Of a DNA stretch of 60,580 nt, positions 26,541 to 33,843 are shown piece after piece; within the stretch, counting starts at the first letter, position 1, and each line of letters starts with the position of its first letter. Location of the stretch: assembly GCA_024403235.1 (NCBI GenBank), contig JAKSSF010000015.1:1-60580 (forward strand). The letters run 5' to 3'. Source of the stretch: Lachnospiraceae bacterium (lineage in GTDB: Bacteria > Bacillota > Clostridia > Lachnospirales > Lachnospiraceae). A program made the translations under genes and the position numbers. The notes beneath the pieces were generated by a model. That model saw nothing but the letters and a program-made list of their open reading frames with translations, was not told where the DNA came from and ran no database searches.

Positions 26541-26987
26541 ATGGCATTTTTGGATAATTTAAGTGAGATTATTACTACAAAAGGAAAAGAAGCTGCTGAT
26601 AAAGCAAAAAGCCTTGCAGATATCGCTTCCTTAAAGACACAGATTAGTAGCTGTGAATCAGTTGTGAACAAAAACTTAAAGAAAATCGGTCAGTTGTATT
26701 TTGAAGAATACAAGGATTCTGATGTGGTTTGTGAATTTGAAGAACAGGTTCAGGCAATCAGAGATGCAAAGAAAGCAATCGAAGATTTAGAACAGAAAAT
26801 TCACGAAATTAAAGGCACTAAAGTATGCTCTAGCTGTGGCGCAGTAATTTTAGGAGATAGCGCATTCTGCTCTAAATGCGGCACAAAGCTGGAAGAAGAT
26901 TTCTTCGATGATGACGATGCAGAGGATTCAGAAGAGGATGCTCCTGTTGTAGTAGATGTAGAAGAAGTAGAAGCTACCGAATTTTAG
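26541..26987 (+). CDS. Coiled-coil protein with zinc ribbon and acidic tail
   Basis: 148 residues. The N-terminal ~90 residues form a predicted helix hairpin rich in Lys, Glu and Ala ('GKEAADKAKSLADIASLKTQ' start; 'EEQVQAIRDAKKAIEDLEQK' end). A zinc ribbon, C-S-S-C-G at residue 96 and C-S-K-C-G at residue 110, comes next, then a run of Asp/Glu to the end. This is a common Clostridia layout ('zinc-ribbon domain-containing protein') with no assigned role. AGGAGGG lies eight bases before the start. The neighbouring membrane protein also ends in a zinc ribbon. The stop codon is the first part of the duplicated GGGGACGG segment. Confidence 0.82.
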   Translation: MAFLDNLSEIITTKGKEAADKAKSLADIASLKTQISSCESVVNKNLKKIGQLYFEEYKDSDVVCEFEEQVQAIRDAKKAIEDLEQKIHEIKGTKVCSSCGAVILGDSAFCSKCGTKLEEDFFDDDDAEDSEEDAPVVVDVEEVEATEF

Positions 26988-27056
26988 GGGACGGTCCTAA
27001 TGATACGCTCATGTGTACTTTGGTATCACAGTAAAGATGAAATATGTTAATTAGAA

Positions 27057-27099
27057 TAAAAACCTTGCTAAGACGGACAATCCTGGCAAGGTTTTTCTT
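27057..27099 (+). terminator. Terminator between the zinc-ribbon gene and the 87-aa gene
   Basis: AACCTTGC (27061-27068) pairs with GCAAGGTT (27086-27093), then TTTCTTT. It ends only 17 bases before the next ATG, so it may also act as an attenuator for that gene. Confidence 0.75.
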
Positions 27100-27115
27100 T
27101 AGGGGTTTTAGTTAG

Positions 27116-27379
27116 ATGGACGATATATATTTTAAACAAGCTTTACACTCTATGGTATCCAATGTAGCTTATGGGGATGCGGTAAGACATCTGTATGATA
27201 GTGGGCTGAGTGTAGAAGAAATTCAGAAAAAATTAGATTTTCCCACTTCCATTGCAAATATAGAGGCAGTCATCCGTGAGTATGAAATGAAGAAAGCATC
27301 CGGAGAATTGGAATATGAGTATGTTCAACAACAGGATGGGTTTGGAAGGAAAAGCTTTATTAAGGTAAAGAAAAATTGA
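27116..27379 (+). CDS. Small protein of unknown function, 87 aa
   Basis: The start is M-D-D-I-Y-F-K-Q-A-L and the middle, 'HLYDSGLSVEEIQKKLDFP' (about residues 25-43), looks like a helix-turn-helix. A basic tail G-F-G-R-K-S-F-I-K-V-K-K-N closes the protein. The ribosome site is poor (AGGGG ten bases upstream) and the start lies just behind a terminator hairpin, so expression may depend on readthrough. A 15-codon remnant of a second copy lies at 28715-28762. I recall similar Lachnospiraceae hypothetical proteins but know no function; a small DNA-binding protein is possible. Confidence 0.65.
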   Translation: MDDIYFKQALHSMVSNVAYGDAVRHLYDSGLSVEEIQKKLDFPTSIANIEAVIREYEMKKASGELEYEYVQQQDGFGRKSFIKVKKN

Positions 27380-27458
27380 GAGAATCAGGATACTCATTTT
27401 TTGTTTTGTATTTATATTTTTTCATAGATGATAGATAATTGGAATAAAAAATTTTAAG

Positions 27459-27528
27459 ACAATTAAAAATATATTTATAACAATTATATAATTAATTAAA
27501 ACAATTAAATTTGACAGTAAAACAATTT
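27459..27528 (+). promoter_or_regulatory. Four iterons with an exact 21-bp period
   Basis: ACAATTA at 27459-27465, 27480-27486 and 27501-27507, then ACAATTT at 27522-27528. Each start is exactly 21 bases (two helical turns) after the last, so all four face the same side of the helix. The fourth lies inside the spacer of the promoter at 27511-27539, where bound protein would block RNA polymerase. The HTH domain of the adjacent gene product is the obvious candidate ligand. Confidence 0.75.
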
Positions 27529-27539
27529 GATGATATATT
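27511..27539 (+). promoter_or_regulatory. Promoter of the HTH-ATPase regulator gene
   Basis: TTGACA (27511-27516), 17-base spacer, TATATT (27534-27539), 25 bases before ATG 27565. Near-consensus, which makes tight repression through the overlapping iterons plausible. Confidence 0.8.
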
Positions 27540-27564
27540 TTGACTAAGAAAGGAGACTGGCACT

Positions 27565-28587
27565 ATGAAGTTTAAAGAGGATAGAAAACAAAACATAAAA
27601 CAATATATTCTTGAAAAAATTTCTCAGAAAGACCTTTCCGTTTCAAAAACTGTTGCGAATACTTTTTCAGTTAATCCATCCACAGTTCACGCATATATGA
27701 ATGAATTGATGGAAGAGAATGTAATTAGAAAAATAAAACGTGGCCAGTATGAGTTAGTAAGTAAAAAGTTTTCTTATATATTAAGTCGTGAAAATGGTGA
27801 TCTTGATAATGATACCTACGCCTTTGATGCATGTTTGAGTCAACATATAAACAGGTTTGGAGGTAATGTTCAAAATATATGGAATTATGCTTTTAGCGAA
27901 ATGATTAATAATGTTATGGATCATTCTCAGGCAGATTCTCTTAGTATTGTAATTTCACAGGATTATTTAAATACTAATGTGACGATTGCAGACAATGGTA
28001 TTGGTATTTTTCAAAAAATTAAAGATTATTTCAAACTATCTTCCATTGATGACGCAATCTGTGAGTTGTTTAAGGGAAAATTAACGACAGACACAAAAAA
28101 TCACTCTGGTGAGGGGATATTTTTTAGTTCTAAATTGATGGATGATTTTTTTATCCTTTCCAGTGGTAAGGTTTTTACAAATAACAAATATGATGACAGT
28201 AAAATACTTGATTTAGCTTTGGAAAATCAGGAAGGTACATGTGTCATTATGACTTTATCCAATTTCAGCCACAAGACGGCAAAGGAAGTATTTGATGCAT
28301 ATGCAAATGTGGATGGTGGATTCATTAGAACCCAAATACCGCTGAAAAATATATTTGATGCATCTCCGGTTTCCAGATCGCAGGCGAAACGGGTTGCTAA
28401 TCGGTTAGATAAATTCAAAGAAGTTATAGTTGACTTCGACGAAATTGAATGGGTTGGACAAGCTTTTGCGCATCAATTGTTTGTGGTTTTTGCAAATGCT
28501 CATCCGGACATTATATTGCTACCCGTTAACATGAATGATGATGTAACCAAAATGTATAATCATGTAAAAAGTTCCGATATGGATTAA
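27565..28587 (+). CDS. HTH - GHKL ATPase - STAS-like (DUF4325) regulator
   Basis: 340 residues in three parts. Residues 1-65 are a winged helix-turn-helix ('VSKTVANTFSVNPSTVHAYM'). Residues about 90-230 are a GHKL ATPase like anti-sigma kinases: N-box 'SEMINNVMDHSQA' (111-123), D-N-G-I-G (143-147) and H-S-G-E-G-I-F-F (180-187). Residues about 272-335 match the STAS-like DUF4325 domain ('VIVDFDEIEWVGQAFAHQLF'). The protein therefore joins DNA binding, an ATP switch and an anti-anti-sigma-like module in one chain. AAAGGAG precedes ATG 27565. Iterons upstream suggest autoregulation. No separate target gene is next to it; the signal and regulon are unknown. Confidence 0.8.
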   Translation: MKFKEDRKQNIKQYILEKISQKDLSVSKTVANTFSVNPSTVHAYMNELMEENVIRKIKRGQYELVSKKFSYILSRENGDLDNDTYAFDACLSQHINRFGGNVQNIWNYAFSEMINNVMDHSQADSLSIVISQDYLNTNVTIADNGIGIFQKIKDYFKLSSIDDAICELFKGKLTTDTKNHSGEGIFFSSKLMDDFFILSSGKVFTNNKYDDSKILDLALENQEGTCVIMTLSNFSHKTAKEVFDAYANVDGGFIRTQIPLKNIFDASPVSRSQAKRVANRLDKFKEVIVDFDEIEWVGQAFAHQLFVVFANAHPDIILLPVNMNDDVTKMYNHVKSSDMD

Positions 28588-28660
28588 GAATTCTAGGGGA
28601 CGATCTTAATTCCACGCACATGTGTACTTTGACTAAATTAAAAAGAAGTTTGCTATTTGA

Positions 28661-28698
28661 TAACCTTGTCAGGACGAATACTCTTGGCAAGGTTTTTG
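28661..28698 (+). terminator. Terminator after the HTH-ATPase gene
   Basis: AACCTTG (28662-28668) pairs with CAAGGTT (28688-28694), followed by T-rich sequence. Homologous to the terminator at 27057-27099. Confidence 0.6.
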
Positions 28699-28714
28699 CT
28701 TTGGAGCATGATAT

Positions 28715-28762
28715 ATGGATGATAAGTTTGGAAGGAAAAACTTTATAAAAGTACATAAGTAG
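28715..28762 (+). pseudogene. 15-codon remnant of a second copy of the 87-aa gene
   Basis: Reads MDDKFGRKNFIKVHK-stop. The first three codons equal the start of the intact gene (M-D-D) and the rest its end (F-G-R-K-S-F-I-K-V). The middle, about 70 codons, is missing in frame. In the intact copy both edges carry similar bases (GGACGAT at the start, AGGATGGG near the end), so loss by recombination at short homology is likely. Confidence 0.6.
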
Positions 28763-28831
28763 GAACGATTTATCGTTGACGAGTAGCAGGGCTACACACA
28801 GAATATAAGAAAACGAAGGCGAGGACCGAAT

Positions 28832-29087
28832 ATGGGATTATTTGACAAATTATTAAAAAAAGGGCCAGAACTTCCTGCAGTAGCAGATGATACAATTTTA
28901 GCCATTGGTAAAACAGGGTGATAAGGTAAAAGCCGGACAGCCTTGTGTAGAAGTGGATTGGGCAACCATCAAAGCAGCAGGCTTGGATACCTCTACTATG
29001 TTAATTATTACAGAACCTGTGGATGGAAAAGAGTATCAGTCTATTGATAACCAGGCTGTAGAATGTATGCAGAAGGTGAATAAATAG
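28832..29087 (+). pseudogene. PTS glucose-type IIA protein with its middle deleted
   Basis: ATG 28832 begins MGLFDKLLKKGPELP and 'AVADDTILAI', a typical start of a stand-alone IIA(Glc)-like protein, but the frame stops at 28919-28921. From about 28905 a second frame gives 'LVKQGDKVKAGQPCVEVD' and 'TSTMLIITEP', the C-terminal part of the same family. The central part with both active-site His residues and the V-H-x-G-x-D-T region is absent. About 24 plus 59 of an expected ~160 residues remain and they are out of frame, so it cannot carry phosphate. Confidence 0.8.
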
Positions 29088-29096
29088 GCACGAAAG

Positions 29097-29122
29097 AACT
29101 GGCAGAAATGTCAGTTTTTTTT
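29097..29122. terminator. Terminator between convergent units
   Basis: AACTGGCA (29097-29104) pairs with TGTCAGTT (29109-29116), with one G-T pair, then a T-run on the plus strand. It overlaps the stop of the minus-strand RluA gene. Confidence 0.65.
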
Positions 29123-30017
29123 ATAAGTATTTATCTATAACAGTTTTCATATCTTCCGGCAATGGCGCATTTACCACGATAATAGCATTGGTAATAGGGT
29201 GCGTAAAATGCATATACCCTACATGGAGTGCGTGTCGATTCATCATCCTGTTGGCTGGGTTATAAATGTAGTCCCCAATCAGCGGATGACCAATATACGC
29301 CATGTGTACTCTGATTTGATGGGTACGCCCTGTTTTCAGCTCTAGTTCGATGACAGACATGTCACCTTTTAGTGCATGAACCAAACGATAGGAAGAATAG
29401 GCACTGTCACCATGCTCATAGTCTACTATTCTGGTGATTGCAGAACCATGCATTCTGGCAATGGGAGCGGTCACAATTCCACTTTCTGGCATTTTTTCTT
29501 TACTTTCCACGATGGCTGTATAGACTTTTTTGTATTCTTGACTATTATGCAGCATTCCTGCTATAACAGCATTTTTGGCAATTAGACATAGACCGGTAGT
29601 ATCCTTATCCAATCGATTAATACAACGGAAAGTACAATCTATATCATGAGAACGATAATAGTAACTGACAGCATTTGCCAATGTATTATCATAATGATTT
29701 AGCGATGGATGAACCGGCATACCCATAGGCTTATTGACGATTAACAAATCTTCGTCTTCGTATACAATATCCAGTGGAAGGTTGATAGGGGGAATATTAT
29801 TTTCTTCCGTATGCTCTATCCATCGAATAGAAAGCACATTATTCTCAAAAATCATCTCATTCATATGAACGGCTACTTCATTCACAAAGATAGAATCATA
29901 GCCCCCATGCCTGAGCTTTGTAAGAATGGCCTCACTATATCCCATTTTTTTTAAGAAAGCAGATATCTTCATTTGACTATATTCATTTGAAATACAATAG
30001 TTAAATGTTCGTTCCAT
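29121..30017 (-). CDS. RluA-family pseudouridine synthase
   Basis: Isomerises uridine to pseudouridine in rRNA or tRNA. In 298 residues: an S4-like N-terminal RNA-binding part (about 12-65), then the catalytic domain with 'YEDEDLLIVNKPMGMPVHPS' (86-105), 'RLDKDTTGL' with catalytic Asp137, and 'LELKTGRTHQIRVHMAYIGHPLIGD' near 225. All hallmarks of RluA/RluD-type enzymes are intact, but the exact target site cannot be told from sequence. It is the only clear minus-strand gene in this stretch. The ribosome site is weak (GTGAAAG). Upstream, 30018-30259 holds the divergent start regions only. Confidence 0.92.
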   Translation of the reverse strand: MERTFNYCISNEYSQMKISAFLKKMGYSEAILTKLRHGGYDSIFVNEVAVHMNEMIFENNVLSIRWIEHTEENNIPPINLPLDIVYEDEDLLIVNKPMGMPVHPSLNHYDNTLANAVSYYYRSHDIDCTFRCINRLDKDTTGLCLIAKNAVIAGMLHNSQEYKKVYTAIVESKEKMPESGIVTAPIARMHGSAITRIVDYEHGDSAYSSYRLVHALKGDMSVIELELKTGRTHQIRVHMAYIGHPLIGDYIYNPANRMMNRHALHVGYMHFTHPITNAIIVVNAPLPEDMKTVIDKYL

Positions 30018-30170
30018 AAAACTTTCACTTTACTTGGAGATATAAACTAATAGTAGTTGGAAATTTATTTTAGCATCTGGAATTATAATAGCAAAAAATA
30101 TGTATAAGATGAAAAAAACAGTAAAGAATTCTTAAGAAATAAGAAAATTCTTTATTTCACTGCCATTATT

Positions 30171-30179
30171 TGGTATACT
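30171..30179 (+). promoter_or_regulatory. Extended -10 promoter of the PBP1A gene
   Basis: TGGTATACT (30171-30179) is an extended -10; the -35 is weak. It leaves a leader of about 75 bases before the AGGAGG site at 30248 and ATG 30260. Confidence 0.45.
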
Positions 30180-30259
30180 GAAACGGTTAATATGTTTTTT
30201 TAGTTTAAGATGAGGTACTAGGGCAAAAATTGCGTTAGCACTTCTCAGGAGGCATAAAA

Positions 30260-32974
30260 ATGAATTATGGTAAAAAGGGTATCCAAGAGAAGCAGGCTAC
30301 TCTGAATTCCAAAACAACAAAATTCGGGAAAAAACTGGTTTTATTTTGCTTGAAACTGATTTTGGTTGGCATTTTAGCCGTTGGCATTATCGGTATGAGC
30401 GGTGGAATTGGTATGATTAAAGGCATTGTCGATTCTGCACCGGATATTACCAATGTGGCAGTAGAACCTACTCGCTTTTCTACTTTTATTTATGATAGCG
30501 AAGGCAATCAGACAGCCAAACTGGTAGCATCCAACTCTAACCGTATTCCGGTTTCCATGGATAAGATACCACAGAATCTGGCCAATGCTTTTGTGGCCAT
30601 TGAAGATGAGCGTTTCTATGAGCACAACGGAATTGATATCAAAGGTATTTTCCGTGCCTTTTCCGTAGGTGTAAAAAATAAGTTCCATTTTTCAGAGGGT
30701 GCCAGTACCATTACCCAGCAGCTTTTGAAAAACAGCGTTTTTACAGACTGGACCAGTGAGGATAGTTTTGCAGACAGTTTGAAACGTAAGATTCAGGAAC
30801 AGTATCTTGCCCTTGCGTTGGAAAAACAAATGGGCAAAAATGAGATTTTGGTGAACTACATGAATACCATTAACCTGGGTCAGAATACCTTGGGTGTGCA
30901 GGCTGCATCTCTTCGTTATTTTAACAAGCAGGTGTATGAGCTGAACTTATCCGAATGTGCGGTAATTGCCGGTATTACACAGAATCCGTCAAAGTATAAT
31001 CCGATTTCTCATCCGGATAAAAATGCGGAGCGTCGTGCTAAGGTTTTGAAAAATATGTTGGAACAGGAGTACATTACCCAGGCAGAGTATGATGCTGCAG
31101 TGGCAGATGATCCTTATGCCCGTATTCAGACCAACAATGAAGTCAATACAGAAAATACGGTTAATTCTTATTTTGATGATGCTGTTACAGAAGCGGTGTA
31201 CAGAGATTTGTTGGCAGCAGGCTACAATGATACACAGGCTTATACCTTGTTATATACAGGTGGTTTGAGCATTTTTTCCACCCAGGATCCTGCCATCCAA
31301 AAAATTTGTGATGAAGTATATTCCAATGAAGCAAATTATCCGGAAAATACCAAATGGCAGTTAAACTATGAACTTTCTATTCAGAAGGAAAACGGAGAAG
31401 TAGAAAATCATAGTACAGAAATGTATAAGGCCTATTTCAAGCAGGAGCAGCCTAAATTCAATATGCTCTATTCTTCTCAGGAAGCTGCTTATGAAGCCAT
31501 TCAGACCTACCAGGATGCTGTTATGTCAGCAGGAGATGAGGTTTTGGCAGAGAATATTTCCTTGACACCTCAGCCACAGGTATCTTTAACCATTGCAGAC
31601 CAGTCCAACGGTCATGTGGTGGCCATGATTGGTGGTCGTGGAACCAAGGAAGCCAGCCGTACCTTGAATCGTGCTACTTCCGTTACCAGACAGCCCGGTT
31701 CTACCTTTAAGATTGTATCTACCTATGCACCTGCTTTGGACAGTGCAGGACTTACCTTGGCAAATGTGCAAAATGATGCACCTTATAATTACTTGAATGG
31801 AAAGCCTGTTTCCAATGCAGACAGACAGTTTAGAGGACTTTGCTCTTTCAGAGATGGTATTATCAGTTCTGTCAATGTAGTGGCAGTAAAAACCCTGACA
31901 CAGATTACCCCTCGTTTGGGCTTTGATTATTTACAGCAGTTTGGTTTTACTACTTTGGCAGCCAGTAAAGAAATTAATGGTCAGATTTATACAGATATTC
32001 AGCAATCCCTTGCCTTAGGTGGTATCACCAATGGTGTCATCAATATGGAATTAAATGCAGCCTATGCTTGTATCGCTAACAGTGGTACCTATATCAAGCC
32101 GAAGCTGTATACCAAGGTTGTGGACCATGATGGAAATGTGGTATTGGATAATACCCCAAGTGAAACCAGACAGGTTATCAAGGAAAGTACAGCCTTCCTT
32201 TTGACCAGTGCTATGCAGGATGTTGTTACCAGCGGTACCGGTGGTTCTGTCAACTTTGGCGGTATGCCTATTGCAGGTAAAACAGGTACTACATCAGATT
32301 ACAATGATGTGTGGTTTGCAGGCTTTACTCCCTACTATACAGCTACCACATGGACCGGTTATGATAACAATACAAAATTGACGGCTCCGGCAGAAAAGAA
32401 TCTATCCAAGACTATGTGGCGTGCGGTTATGAGCCGTATTCATGAGAATTTGCCTTCCAAAGCATTTTATGTACCGGGTGGCATCTCTCAAGCAACAGTT
32501 TGTTCAAAATCCGGCAAATTGCCGATTCCCGGTTTATGTGATGGAACACTGCGTACGGAATATTTTGCAGAAGGAACGGTACCTACCACTAGTTGTAATG
32601 TGCATTACCAAGGTACTATTTGTGCTTATGATCGAAGACCGGCCTGTGAGACCTGTCCATTCCGAGCAGATGGTATCTTTGAATTGATTCCGCCGGAGGA
32701 TGCTTTATTACAGCCTGGTGCAAATCCCAATCCAAATACCGTGGCACCGGATGTGATTGTAGAAACACCGGCGCCGGAAGAAGGTGCAGAAGGAGAAGGT
32801 GGTGTACCTGCTCCGGTATTAACCTATTGTCAGCATAATGCAGCCTTCATGGCAGATCCTAACAGTGCAGGTATTGTGGAAGCACAGAGAGTGGAAATGC
32901 AGAATGCAGCGGCAGCGGCAGCAGAAGCGGCGGCAGCAAGCCAGCAAGCCGTGGCAGATGGAAATGTGCAATAG
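30260..32974 (+). CDS. Bifunctional penicillin-binding protein 1A
   Basis: Polymerises lipid II and cross-links peptidoglycan at the outer face of the membrane. 904 residues: one membrane anchor (about 25-52); a GT51 glycosyltransferase with 'EDERFYEHNG' (catalytic Glu near 115) and 'GASTITQQLLKN'; and a transpeptidase with S-T-F-K (Ser481), S-V-N (537-539) and K-T-G (674-676). A Cys-containing stretch ('CNVHYQGTICAYDRRPACETC') and an Ala/Glu-rich tail of about 80 residues follow. All catalytic motifs are present. AGGAGG precedes ATG 30260. It stands alone, between the divergent RluA gene and a terminator. Confidence 0.95.
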   Translation: MNYGKKGIQEKQATLNSKTTKFGKKLVLFCLKLILVGILAVGIIGMSGGIGMIKGIVDSAPDITNVAVEPTRFSTFIYDSEGNQTAKLVASNSNRIPVSMDKIPQNLANAFVAIEDERFYEHNGIDIKGIFRAFSVGVKNKFHFSEGASTITQQLLKNSVFTDWTSEDSFADSLKRKIQEQYLALALEKQMGKNEILVNYMNTINLGQNTLGVQAASLRYFNKQVYELNLSECAVIAGITQNPSKYNPISHPDKNAERRAKVLKNMLEQEYITQAEYDAAVADDPYARIQTNNEVNTENTVNSYFDDAVTEAVYRDLLAAGYNDTQAYTLLYTGGLSIFSTQDPAIQKICDEVYSNEANYPENTKWQLNYELSIQKENGEVENHSTEMYKAYFKQEQPKFNMLYSSQEAAYEAIQTYQDAVMSAGDEVLAENISLTPQPQVSLTIADQSNGHVVAMIGGRGTKEASRTLNRATSVTRQPGSTFKIVSTYAPALDSAGLTLANVQNDAPYNYLNGKPVSNADRQFRGLCSFRDGIISSVNVVAVKTLTQITPRLGFDYLQQFGFTTLAASKEINGQIYTDIQQSLALGGITNGVINMELNAAYACIANSGTYIKPKLYTKVVDHDGNVVLDNTPSETRQVIKESTAFLLTSAMQDVVTSGTGGSVNFGGMPIAGKTGTTSDYNDVWFAGFTPYYTATTWTGYDNNTKLTAPAEKNLSKTMWRAVMSRIHENLPSKAFYVPGGISQATVCSKSGKLPIPGLCDGTLRTEYFAEGTVPTTSCNVHYQGTICAYDRRPACETCPFRADGIFELIPPEDALLQPGANPNPNTVAPDVIVETPAPEEGAEGEGGVPAPVLTYCQHNAAFMADPNSAGIVEAQRVEMQNAAAAAAEAAAASQQAVADGNVQ

Positions 32975-33010
32975 GATGGAGTTTCACTAGATTATAGGAA
33001 GCGATGAGCA

Positions 33011-33045
33011 AGGAGTATTTTCTCTATAGAAGATACTCCTTTTTC
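33011..33045 (+). terminator. Terminator after the PBP gene
   Basis: AGGAGTATTTTCT (33011-33023) pairs with AGAAGATACTCCT (33028-33040), followed by TTTTCT. Confidence 0.8.
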
Positions 33046-33132
33046 TATTTTGAAGAAAAAAGGAGAAAGTTTTGCTTTTTTTGGTAGGACTATGATAAAA
33101 TAAATTGTTTAGACTACTTATAGGAGATTCAA

Positions 33133-33780
33133 ATGGACCCACAAGATAAGCCTAAGCCTTTTCGCGTGTTAGTGAAAGGCGGAGAAGGCGAAATCATTGA
33201 AAAAAAATCTAGATTTATTGCTTCTATAAAGCCGGTGGAATCGGAAGAGGAAGCTCTGCGCTTTATGGAAGAAAAAAAGAAGCAATATTGGGACGCTAGA
33301 CATAATTGCAGTGCCTATGTGATAGGGAATACTTTATCTTTACAAAGGTGTAGTGATGATGGGGAGCCTTCCGGTACGGCAGGGCGTCCTATGTTAGAAG
33401 TGCTTACCAAAGAAGGAATCTGTAATGTTGTAGTGGTAGTAACCCGTTATTTTGGGGGCATACTACTAGGTACAGGTGGCTTGGTCAGAGCCTATACCCA
33501 GGCAGTGAAAGCCGGTTTGGAGAATTGCCAGATTGGGACTATGTGCTATGGTCGCAGGTTGTTGCTTCATACCGATTACAATGGTATCGGGAAAATACAG
33601 TATATCCTAGGGAAAATGAATATTCCTATAGAGGAGTCCAGTTATACCAATACAGTAGAAATCCAGATTTTCGTCAAAGAAGAAGAGCTGGAAAAAATAA
33701 AAAAAGAAATCACGGAAGCTACCAGTGGACAGTGTGTCATAGAGGAATTGGAGAAAGGCTATACACTTTTGCAATCCTAA
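33133..33780 (+). CDS. YigZ/IMPACT-family protein
   Basis: 215 residues. The N-terminal UPF0029 domain has 'KKSRFIASIKPVESEEEA', 'DARHNCSAYVIG', 'CSDDGEPSGTAGRPMLEVL' and 'VVVVVTRYFGGILLGTGGLVRAY'. These blocks are nearly invariant in YigZ proteins. A second, smaller ferredoxin-like domain (about 140-210) completes the family fold. The molecular function is not settled; the eukaryotic relative IMPACT regulates the Gcn2 translation-control kinase. AGGAG precedes ATG 33133. It is followed 63 bases later by mgtE on the same strand. Confidence 0.93.
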   Translation: MDPQDKPKPFRVLVKGGEGEIIEKKSRFIASIKPVESEEEALRFMEEKKKQYWDARHNCSAYVIGNTLSLQRCSDDGEPSGTAGRPMLEVLTKEGICNVVVVVTRYFGGILLGTGGLVRAYTQAVKAGLENCQIGTMCYGRRLLLHTDYNGIGKIQYILGKMNIPIEESSYTNTVEIQIFVKEEELEKIKKEITEATSGQCVIEELEKGYTLLQS

Positions 33781-33843
33781 TCCTTGCATTCCTAAATCCA
33801 CTGATAGAAGGCGTGGTCTCCAAAGCAATGGAGGGACTGTCAG

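Larger units (their letters stand above)
26979..27379 (+). repeat. Duplicated segment, copy A (intact)
   Basis: It starts at GAATTTTAGGGGACGG (26979), runs through a TGATAC/GTATCA hairpin, a terminator (27057-27099) and the 87-aa gene. Copy B at 28588-28762 repeats this order: GAATTCTAGGGGACG, the motif CATGTGTACTTTG, an AACCTTG...CAAGG terminator, and the first and last codons of the gene. The GGGGACGGTC...ATGTGTAC part also recalls REP-like sequences associated with Y1 transposases; no transposase is present here. Confidence 0.7.
28588..28762 (+). repeat. Duplicated segment, copy B (decayed)
   Basis: It repeats landmarks of 26979-27379 in order: GAATTCTAGGGGACG (28588), CATGTGTACTTTG (ending 28631), a terminator (28661-28698) and a 16-codon relic of the 87-aa gene. 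The two copies flank the HTH-ATPase gene. Together with 28763-28831, in which I see nothing else, this fills the gap to the PTS relic. Confidence 0.65.
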
